Below, in pieces: positions 1 through 4,609 of a stretch of DNA of 5,166 bases (its first letter is position 1; each line of letters begins with the position of its first letter). The stretch spans positions 1-5,166 of the forward strand of contig CAMLPZ010000290.1 in NCBI GenBank assembly GCA_946482045.1, read 5' to 3'. Source of the stretch: an uncultured Asticcacaulis sp. GTDB lineage: Bacteria; Pseudomonadota; Alphaproteobacteria; Caulobacterales; Caulobacteraceae. A model generated the notes under the pieces. The model saw only the letters and a list, made by a program, of their open reading frames with translations. It was not told the DNA's origin and did no database searches. The position numbers were made by a program, and so were the translations under genes.

Positions 1-776
1 GGGATAGGCGGGGCCACTTTCAGCGCCGGAACCGGCGCCACGCCCTTAGCCTGCGCTTTCAGGAGAATATCGATCGTCTGGCGGACAAAGACAGCCTCGG
101 TCACAACGCCCAGTTCCAGGCGCTGGTTCTCATCCTCGACCTGCTTGATCAGGACGCCGGCGACAAAGCCGCCCGCCTTGCTGGTCGTGGACTTCATGAA
201 CACCGGTCCGCCCGAATTGCCCGGCACGGCGGTCAGGTCGATCAGGAAGGTCGGATAGGTCGCGGACGGCGACACCGGGTACGACGCCAGCCGCCCGGCG
301 CGCAGAATCGGGAAACCCGACACATTGGCCGACAGGCCGTGCGGATAGCCCAGCGTCATCATCTCCTGGCCGGCCGTAACCTTCATGGCCTCGAACGTGC
401 CTTCGTCCGCCAGCAGGCTGTACGGAATGACCTGGTCCTTGATGCTTTCCGGCATCTTGATCGGAATGACGGCGATGTCCTGGCCCGGATGCTGGGTATA
501 GGTCGGCGCGCCCGCAGCCGTGCGGATGGCGATGGTCGATGGCATGTAGGACCAGGTGCCCTTGGCCGACGGCACGCGCCAACCGACGCGCACATCCTTT
601 TGCGGCATCTTTTCGAGCACGTGCGCGGCGGTGACCAGCACCGTCTGGGTCTGGCCGCCCGGCATGGGCACGGACACCAGGAAGCCGGTGCCGACCATGC
701 GCTTGGCCTCATTGATCGGCTGGTCGATCTGCACCGTCGCCTTGATCAGCGCCACTGTCAGGTCAGCATCCATCAT
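1..776 (-). CDS. Trypsin-like serine peptidase domain protein, 3' end cut by window
   Basis: The 258 codons visible from the ATG at 776 run off the window edge without a stop. The protein reads as a chymotrypsin/HtrA-fold serine peptidase that should cleave peptide bonds by Ser nucleophile attack. Motifs appear in the expected order: GTGFLVS at about residues 29-35, VTAAHV with catalytic His52, QDIAVI with Asp100, and PGNSGGPVF with Ser188, so the triad is complete. A proline/alanine/valine-rich stretch begins near residue 244 and may be a linker to a further domain outside the window. The N-terminus (MMDADLTVALIK) has no hydrophobic signal peptide or membrane segment, so a cytoplasmic location is inferred, unlike periplasmic HtrA/DegP. 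ATG 776 is preferred because an in-frame stop lies at 837-839 with no ATG between and a GGGGGA sequence sits 9 nt upstream; ATG 773 is also possible. It is divergent from ptrB. The substrate is unknown. Confidence 0.88.
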   Translation of the reverse strand, partial: MMDADLTVALIKATVQIDQPINEAKRMVGTGFLVSVPMPGGQTQTVLVTAAHVLEKMPQKDVRVGWRVPSAKGTWSYMPSTIAIRTAAGAPTYTQHPGQDIAVIPIKMPESIKDQVIPYSLLADEGTFEAMKVTAGQEMMTLGYPHGLSANVSGFPILRAGRLASYPVSPSATYPTFLIDLTAVPGNSGGPVFMKSTTSKAGGFVAGVLIKQVEDENQRLELGVVTEAVFVRQTIDILLKAQAKGVAPVPALKVAPPI

Positions 777-785
777 GCCCGAAGG

Positions 786-791
786 TCCCCC
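786..791 (-). promoter_or_regulatory. Ribosome-binding site of the trypsin-like peptidase
   Basis: The minus strand reads GGGGGA, 9 nt before the ATG at 776 and 12 nt before the second ATG at 773. It supports a start at this ATG pair. A separate out-of-frame ATG at 793-791 overlaps this element and reaches a stop after six codons, so it is not a credible start for the gene. Confidence 0.55.
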
Positions 792-820
792 ATGATACGC
801 GCGAAGGCATTCATCTTTAT

Positions 821-854
821 CCCACGTGTTACCACGTTATCGGCTCCATGTGGG
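821..854. repeat. Imperfect inverted repeat upstream of the peptidase gene
   Basis: CCCACGTG at 821-828 and CATGTGGG at 847-854 match as inverted arms in 7 of 8 positions across an 18-nt spacer, with one further pair possible outside (820/855). The hexamer CCACGT also recurs directly at 822-827 and 832-837, 10 nt apart, about one helical turn. CGTGTT at 825-830 has its inverse AACACG at 858-863. A dimeric regulator could bind here, but the arms are short and chance is not excluded. Confidence 0.35.
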
Positions 855-864
855 ACCAACACGC

Positions 865-887
865 GAAAACGCACGGTTTTCCGGAAA
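865..887. repeat. Small hairpin and 10-bp palindrome
   Basis: GAAAAC (865-870) and GTTTTC (876-881) form a perfect 6-bp inverted repeat around a 5-nt loop. The second arm overlaps TTTCCGGAAA (878-887), a perfect 10-bp palindrome. The two structures are mutually exclusive. There is no following T-run and no gene ending here, so it does not look like a terminator. An operator role is possible but unproven. Confidence 0.35.
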
Positions 888-910
888 CTTATTTGACGCC
901 CTTTGGCGAA

Positions 911-944
911 TGGGTCAAACGGTTTCGTTAATCACTGTGACCCA
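911..944. repeat. Perfect 7-bp inverted repeat in the divergent promoter region
   Basis: TGGGTCA at 911-917 and TGACCCA at 938-944 are perfect inverted arms with a 20-nt spacer. The left arm overlaps TTGACC read on the minus strand. It lies between the two divergent genes, where a shared operator would be expected. No regulator is encoded beside it within the window. Confidence 0.35.
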
Positions 945-981
945 GCCCGGCCAATCTGAAAAGCCGCTTTGCAGCAATCTT

Positions 982-1010
982 TTGTGTTTGCCGTAGAGTC
1001 TGGCTTTACC
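982..1010 (+). promoter_or_regulatory. Possible ptrB promoter
   Basis: TTGTGT at 982-987 and TTTACC at 1005-1010 are 17 nt apart. The downstream element read as GCTTTACC resembles the Caulobacter housekeeping -10 (GCTANAWC, from memory) at most positions. The -35 matches only in its TTG. It would place transcription start about 25 nt before the ptrB start codon. This is a weak call. Confidence 0.25.
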
Positions 1011-1026
1011 GCCACAGATACCCCAA

Positions 1027-1033
1027 TTAAGAG
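1027..1033 (+). promoter_or_regulatory. Weak ribosome-binding site for ptrB
   Basis: TTAAGAG lies 8 nt before the TTG at 1042. It is a modest Shine-Dalgarno match, but its spacing supports TTG as the start. The first in-frame ATG, at residue 32, would delete the conserved N-terminal YRWMKDD segment. Confidence 0.4.
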
Positions 1034-1041
1034 CATCACCC

Positions 1042-3189
1042 TTGACCAAAGTCCTTCCCCAAGCCCCTCGCCCCGCCAAAATCCCGTTCGAGATCGAACA
1101 GCTCGGTGAAAAGCGCGTCGACGATTACCGCTGGATGAAGGACGACAACTGGCAGGCCGTCCTGCGCGACCCCGGCCTGATTAAGCCGCAGATTAAGGCG
1201 ACGCTGGAGGAGGAAAACGCCTATTCGGCCGCGCTACTCGAAAGCACCAAGGACCTGCAGGAGCAGATCTTCGCCGAGATGAAGGGCCGCATCAAGGAGG
1301 ACGACTCAAGCGTCCCCGGTCCTGATGGCGCGTGGGAATATTATAGTCGCTACAATATCGGCGCCCAGCATCCGATCGTGGCGCGCCGCCCCCGCACCGA
1401 AGGCGGACCTTTGAGCCCGCTGCCCAGCGTCGAAGAGACCGCCGCCAAGGAACAGATTCTGCTCGACGAGGAGGCGCGCGCCCAGGCCGCCAAGGCGCAG
1501 GGTAATGATTTTTACGAAACGTCCGACGCCCAGCACAGCCCCGACCACAGCCTGTTCGCCTGGGGCGAGGACACGCAAGGCTCGGAATATTTCACCATCT
1601 TCGTCCGCGACCTGGCCACGGGTGAGATTCTTCCCGACCCGATCCAAAGCAGCAATGGCGGCTTCACCTTCTCGCCGGATTCGCAATATATCTTCTGGGT
1701 GTGGCGCGACGAAAACTCCCGCCCCGCCAAGATTTTCCGCCGGCCGGCGCGCGGCGGCGAAGACGTCCTAGTCTACGAAGAACCCGACGAAGGCTTCTTC
1801 CTGCATATCGGCACGCTGTCGTCAGACGCCTATATCTCGATCGGCACCGGCAACCATGAAACATCTGAGACCTGGCTGATCGACGCCCGCGATCCGACCT
1901 CTTCCCCCTTCTGCGTCGAGCCGCGCACTGAGGGCATCCAGTACGATATCGATCACTGGGACGATCGTTTCATCATTCGCACCAATGCCGACGGCGCCAT
2001 CGACTTCAAGCTGATGGAATCAACCGTTGACCGCCCTTCGCGTGACACCTGGCGCGACTTGGTCCCCTATCGTCCGGGCGTCTACATCACGGGTGCGGGC
2101 GTCTTCAAACGCCACATGGTCCGGTCCGAGCGCCAGAACGCCAATACGCGCATCGTCATCACGCGCAAGTCGGACATGTCCGAGCACATCATCGCCGTCG
2201 ACGAAGAGGCCTATAGCCTCGGCATGTCGGGCGGCTATGAGTACGACACCAACATCCTGCGCTACGGCTATACCTCGCCGACCACGCCGGCCCAGACCTT
2301 CGACTACGACATGGAGACGCGCGAGCGGACCTTGCGCAAAACCCAGGTCATCCCGTCGGGCCACAATCCGGCCGACTATGTCGCACGCAGGCTCTATGCC
2401 ACCGCAAGAGACGGCGAACAGGTGCCGGTGACCGTGCTGATGAAGGCCGGGACTCCGTTGGACGGCAAGGCGCCGCTCTTGCTTTATGGCTATGGCTCCT
2501 ACGGCATGTCGATGGACCCGGGCTTCTCGATCCGCAGTTTGAGCCTCGTCAATCGCGGCTGGATCTACGCCATCGCCCATATCCGCGGCGGCTCCGAAAA
2601 AGGCTATGGCTGGTTCCTCGATGGCCGCAAGGAGAAGAAGACCAACACCTTCAGTGACTTTATCGCCTGCGCGGAATCGCTGACGGCGGCGGGTTACGGC
2701 TCGAAAGGCCGTATCGTCGCCTATGGCGGCTCGGCCGGCGGCATGCTGATGGGCGCGGTCGCCAATATGCGCCCGGACCTGTGGGCAGGTGTTATTGGCG
2801 CCGTGCCGTTCATCGACGTCCTGAATACAATGAGCGACACGTCCCTGCCCCTCACCCCGCCGGAATGGCCGGAATGGGGCAATCCCCTGGAAGACAAGGC
2901 CGCCTACGACTACATCAAGTCCTACAGCCCCTATGACAATATCACTGCCCAGCCCTACCCCCCGGTGTTGGCGACGGGGGGCTTAAGCGACACGCGCGTC
3001 ACCTACTGGGAGCCGATGAAGTGGATCGCCAAGCTTCGCGAAAAATCGACGTCTGGCGCCCCCATGCTGTTGAAAATCAACATGGACGCCGGCCACGGCG
3101 GCGCGTCGGGACGGTTTGATTTCCTGAAGGAAATCGCGTTTGACTACGCTTTCGCGATCTGGGCGATGGACAAGTCATGGAAGGCTTAA
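1042..3189 (+). CDS. ptrB: Oligopeptidase B-type S9 peptidase (prolyl oligopeptidase family)
   Basis: This 715-residue cytoplasmic serine oligopeptidase would hydrolyse short peptides; classical oligopeptidase B cuts after Arg or Lys. The order fits family S9A: an N-terminal segment with YRWMKDD (about 29-35), a beta-propeller region (roughly 70-430) that limits substrate size, then an alpha/beta hydrolase domain with LLLYGYGSYG (479-488), HIRGG (513-517) and nucleophile elbow GGSAGG. The triad is Ser564, Asp650 (SDTRV) and His685 (AGHGG). It is about 30 residues longer than the E. coli enzyme, all before the catalytic domain. Of the acidic residues linked to basic-residue specificity in enteric oligopeptidase B, the first of each pair is kept (Asp492, Glu608) and the second is replaced (Gly494, Pro610), so Arg/Lys preference may be weakened. 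Translation probably starts at TTG. The 3' end overlaps the acetyltransferase gene by 13 nt. Confidence 0.93.
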   Translation: MTKVLPQAPRPAKIPFEIEQLGEKRVDDYRWMKDDNWQAVLRDPGLIKPQIKATLEEENAYSAALLESTKDLQEQIFAEMKGRIKEDDSSVPGPDGAWEYYSRYNIGAQHPIVARRPRTEGGPLSPLPSVEETAAKEQILLDEEARAQAAKAQGNDFYETSDAQHSPDHSLFAWGEDTQGSEYFTIFVRDLATGEILPDPIQSSNGGFTFSPDSQYIFWVWRDENSRPAKIFRRPARGGEDVLVYEEPDEGFFLHIGTLSSDAYISIGTGNHETSETWLIDARDPTSSPFCVEPRTEGIQYDIDHWDDRFIIRTNADGAIDFKLMESTVDRPSRDTWRDLVPYRPGVYITGAGVFKRHMVRSERQNANTRIVITRKSDMSEHIIAVDEEAYSLGMSGGYEYDTNILRYGYTSPTTPAQTFDYDMETRERTLRKTQVIPSGHNPADYVARRLYATARDGEQVPVTVLMKAGTPLDGKAPLLLYGYGSYGMSMDPGFSIRSLSLVNRGWIYAIAHIRGGSEKGYGWFLDGRKEKKTNTFSDFIACAESLTAAGYGSKGRIVAYGGSAGGMLMGAVANMRPDLWAGVIGAVPFIDVLNTMSDTSLPLTPPEWPEWGNPLEDKAAYDYIKSYSPYDNITAQPYPPVLATGGLSDTRVTYWEPMKWIAKLREKSTSGAPMLLKINMDAGHGGASGRFDFLKEIAFDYAFAIWAMDKSWKA

Positions 3190-3731
3190 AGGGGGCAGTC
3201 GTAATTCGCCCCGCCACCGAAGGCGATATCGCTGCTATCACGGTCATCTATGGCTATAATGTGCTGAACGGCACCGGCACCTTCGCGCTGGAACCGCCGT
3301 CCGAAGCCGAGATGCTGGCGGGCTTTCGCAACGTTCAGTCGATGCGCCTGCCCTATCTGGTGGCGATAGATGGCGATGAGGTCGTGGGCTTTGCCTACGC
3401 CGCGCCATTCCGGCCGCGTCCGGCATATAAATATGGCGTCGAAAACAGCATCTACCTGGCCCCCGGCCACACCGGCAAAGGCATCGGCAAGGCGCTGCTG
3501 AACGAACTGATCGCGCTTTGCACCGCGCGCGGGCTCTACGCCATGATCGCGGTTATCGGCGACCGTGACAACGCCGCATCGATCGGTGTTCACCGCGCCT
3601 GCGGCTTTGTCGAGACCGGCGCCCTGCCGCGCGTAGGCTTCAAGTTCGGCCGCTGGCTCGACGTTGTCTTTATGATGCGCGACCTGTTACCGGCAACCGG
3701 CAGCCCGCAAGGCGACGGCTGGGCGGGATAA
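3177..3731 (+). CDS. GNAT acetyltransferase, phosphinothricin/methionine sulfone N-acetyltransferase type
   Basis: This 184-residue protein belongs to the GNAT fold and would move an acetyl group from acetyl-CoA to an amine. The opening IRPATEGDI (10-18), then YNVLNGTGTF, APFRPRPAYKYGVENSIYL and the acetyl-CoA loop TGKGIG (99-104) match the Pat/Bar/MnaT (YncA) branch, whose members acetylate the alpha-amino group of phosphinothricin, methionine sulfone or methionine sulfoximine. Glu89 in GVENS and His139 in GVHRACGF correspond to conserved positions of that branch. Thr99 replaces the more usual Gln/Arg at the start of the Q/R-x-x-G-x-G loop. The natural substrate cannot be read from sequence. 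The ATG at 3177 lies inside the last codons of ptrB (13-nt overlap) and has no strong Shine-Dalgarno, suggesting translational coupling. No GTG or other ATG alternative lies nearby in frame. Confidence 0.87.
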   Translation: MEGLKGAVVIRPATEGDIAAITVIYGYNVLNGTGTFALEPPSEAEMLAGFRNVQSMRLPYLVAIDGDEVVGFAYAAPFRPRPAYKYGVENSIYLAPGHTGKGIGKALLNELIALCTARGLYAMIAVIGDRDNAASIGVHRACGFVETGALPRVGFKFGRWLDVVFMMRDLLPATGSPQGDGWAG

Positions 3732-3738
3732 GTAGCGG

Positions 3739-4028
3739 TCAGATGTGGCGCGCTGCATCCATACGGTCATGCAATATCCGCATGATCGCTATGCCGTAGG
3801 ACGTTTTGCGAAAGTAGACGATATGACGCCCGACGCTGCGTCGCCTATAGCCTGATCTGATGTCGTCACAAGCGGGCGCCCGATCTGGAGCTTCAGCCAG
3901 TGTCATGAATGCAGCCGTCAGTTCGTCAACGTAACGATGAGCCTGTTCCCCCCCCATTCTTGGGCCGTAAACCGCCAGATATGTTCCATGTCCCGCTGGG
4001 CGGTCAGCGCCAGCCGGTATTCAGCCAT
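3739..4028 (-). pseudogene. parE: ParE/RelE-family toxin, frameshifted at a poly-G run
   Basis: Two overlapping minus-strand frames together spell one ParE toxin. The first, from ATG 4028, begins MAEYRLALTAQRDMEHIWRF and stops at 3920-3918 after 36 residues. The second supplies EQAHRYVDELTAAF, the CDDIRSGYRR region, VGRHIVYFRK and the C-terminal RILHDRMD motif, ending at TGA 3741-3739. The switch is at eight consecutive G (3955-3948 on the minus strand). Nine G would give WGGEQA, matching the usual WGxxQAxxY spacing, and exactly 97 codons (96 residues plus stop), a normal ParE length. As given, the toxin is truncated and should be inactive. An ATG at 3957 could start a 72-residue C-terminal piece, but no good ribosome site precedes it. 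ATG 4028 overlaps the parD stop by 8 nt, as is typical of parDE. A real mutation, slippage or a sequencing error are all possible. This is not topoisomerase IV ParE. Confidence 0.88.
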
Positions 4029-4266
4029 GCGCCTTTTGCATCCGGCGTTTGAAGGCCTCCGGGTCGAAAGGTTGAGGCTCTCCACTATTCTCGGCTTCAA
4101 TCAGTGCCGCACGAATAGTCTCGATCTCGGCCATCCTGACCTGTTCGCGGCGTATCAGGTCGCGGATGATCTCACTGTCGTTGGTATAGTGCCCGCTTTC
4201 GATCTGGGATTTGACCCAGGCGTCTTGCTGGTCGGTAATTGTGATCGTCTTACGCACAGTCGCCAT
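4021..4266 (-). CDS. parD: ParD-family antitoxin (ribbon-helix-helix)
   Basis: This 81-residue antitoxin belongs to the ParD family common in Caulobacter-like genomes. The N-terminal MATVRKTITITDQQD supplies the DNA-binding beta-strand (about 3-10) of a ribbon-helix-helix, followed by helix segments including YTNDSEIIRDLIRREQ (27-42). The C-terminal half (about 46-81, with FDPEAFKRRMQKA) is the part that in ParD proteins wraps and neutralises ParE. The start is the ATG at 4266, because GGAG lies 8 nt upstream and family members begin with MAT-RKTIT. An in-frame GTG at 4275 overlaps that GGAG and is less likely. The stop overlaps the parE start by 8 nt. The antitoxin is intact although its toxin frame is broken. 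ParD normally represses its own operon; a candidate operator lies just upstream. Confidence 0.92.
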   Translation of the reverse strand: MATVRKTITITDQQDAWVKSQIESGHYTNDSEIIRDLIRREQVRMAEIETIRAALIEAENSGEPQPFDPEAFKRRMQKAHG

Positions 4267-4268
4267 GT

Positions 4269-4303
4269 ATCGCACTCCGCCAGCGTCATACTATTGGTGC
4301 GAT
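4269..4303. repeat. Perfect 7-bp inverted repeat, candidate ParD operator
   Basis: ATCGCAC at 4269-4275 and GTGCGAT at 4297-4303 are perfect inverted arms with a 21-nt spacer. One arm covers the end of the parD ribosome-binding site and the other touches the candidate -10. Autoregulating ParD proteins bind inverted or direct repeats in this position. The wide spacing could suit two ParD dimers, but that is inference. Confidence 0.4.
4275..4278 (-). promoter_or_regulatory. Ribosome-binding site of parD
   Basis: GGAG on the minus strand, 8 nt before the ATG at 4266, is the clearest Shine-Dalgarno match in the window. It decides the parD start in favour of ATG 4266 over GTG 4275. Confidence 0.75.
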
Positions 4304-4329
4304 TTTACACAAACTCTGGCTGAACTCAA
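4302..4329 (-). promoter_or_regulatory. Candidate parDE promoter
   Basis: On the minus strand TTGAGT (4329-4324) and TAAAAT (4307-4302) are separated by 16 nt, a good sigma70-like pair. Transcription would start about 30 nt before the parD ATG and close to the candidate operator. A second, weaker pair (TTGTGT with TATGAC) lies slightly downstream. Confidence 0.5.
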
Positions 4330-4398
4330 CGCACATGAACTGCTGGCGCATGATACATTGCAAAGCAAGCGGGTCAGACAAATTGTCACGAAAAGAAG

Positions 4399-4472
4399 TG
4401 GCTGGGGAACTAGGACTCGAACCTAGAATGACGGTACCAAAAACCGGAGTGTTACCATTACACCATTCCCCA
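4399..4472 (-). tRNA. tRNA-Gln (anticodon TTG)
   Basis: A complete 74-nt cloverleaf lies on the minus strand and decodes CAA/CAG glutamine codons. The acceptor stem TGGGGAA/TTCCCCA (4472-4466 with 4409-4403) pairs fully. The D-arm is GTGT-AATGGTA-ACAC, the anticodon loop TTTTGGT has TTG at 4440-4438, and the T-arm is CTAGG-TTCGAGT-CCTAG. The discriminator is G and CCA (4401-4399) is encoded. The U1-A72 acceptor end and G73 are typical of tRNA-Gln. One oddity is that the outermost anticodon-stem pair (27-43, bases 4447 and 4431) is C opposite U, leaving four good pairs. The parDE module lies downstream on the same strand. I see no clear terminator hairpin after the 3' end. Confidence 0.95.
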
Positions 4473-4500
4473 GCAAAAGCTGGCCTCACCGGATGAACCA

Positions 4501-4562
4501 CAAGGGCTTGCGCCGGGAGAGGCGGTGAGATAGCGCAAGGTTTCCGCCAACGCAATCCCTTG
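4501..4562. repeat. Nested, mutually exclusive inverted repeats
   Basis: CAAGGGCTTGCG (4501-4512) and CGCAATCCCTTG (4551-4562) are inverse in 11 of 12 positions. Within this, CTTGCGC (4507-4513) is also perfectly inverse to GCGCAAG (4533-4539), and GGCGG (4521-4525) to CCGCC (4544-4548). The CTTGCG segment can therefore pair with either of two partners. The structure lies between the divergent tRNA-Gln and hydrolase starts and overlaps the possible tRNA promoter. There is no clean U-tract immediately after it on either strand, so I do not call it a terminator. Confidence 0.5.
4527..4555 (-). promoter_or_regulatory. Possible tRNA-Gln promoter
   Basis: On the minus strand TTGCGT (4555-4550) and TATCTC (4532-4527) are 17 nt apart. 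The latter, read as GCTATCTC, resembles the Caulobacter-type -10 GCTANAWC. An overlapping TTGGCGG resembles the TTGaCGS -35 but would sit slightly too close. Transcription would begin some 45-50 nt before the mature 5' end. Confidence 0.35.
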
Positions 4563-4609
4563 ATTGTGTTTTCCGGCAACTTTTTCAACAGCCTTTTGCA
4601 CCGGACCTC

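Larger units (their letters stand above)
777..1041. other. Divergent intergenic control region
   Basis: This 265-nt gap separates the divergent peptidase and ptrB genes and must contain the promoters of both. I find no believable small gene in it: the reading frames crossing it from the left are out-of-frame shadows of the peptidase. It holds several inverted repeats, listed separately. No promoter for the minus-strand peptidase stands out. TTGACC on the minus strand at 918-913 would be a good -35 hexamer, but no convincing -10 lies at the right distance. Confidence 0.6.

Noticed and set aside
130..712. Two minus-strand open frames overlapping the trypsin-like gene
   Set aside because: They are other frames of the same gene. 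The frame with the GNSGGP and TAAH motifs runs from 776 through the window edge and is the real one.
339..896. 185-codon plus-strand open frame opposite the peptidase gene
   Set aside because: It is antisense to a frame with a full serine-protease triad, and its translation is a His/Arg/Asp-rich composition typical of shadow frames in GC-rich DNA.
2020..2580. 186-codon minus-strand open frame opposite ptrB
   Set aside because: It is antisense to a highly conserved peptidase and shows no recognisable domain; the same applies to the minus-strand frame at 1306-1686.
3186..3593. 135-codon minus-strand open frame opposite the GNAT gene
   Set aside because: The plus-strand frame has clear GNAT motifs, and the opposite frame has none.
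3717..3723. GGCTGGG near the GNAT stop, matching the tRNA-Gln 3' end at 4400-4406 as a possible attachment-site repeat
   Set aside because: Seven bases is too short in GC-rich DNA, the match does not extend, and no integrase is present.
3732..3738. Bidirectional terminator between the convergent GNAT and parE ends
   Set aside because: Only 7 nt separate the stops, and I see no GC-rich hairpin with a T-run around them.
3937..4323. 128-codon plus-strand open frame across parDE
   Set aside because: It is antisense to recognisable ParD and ParE sequences; no independent motif is visible.
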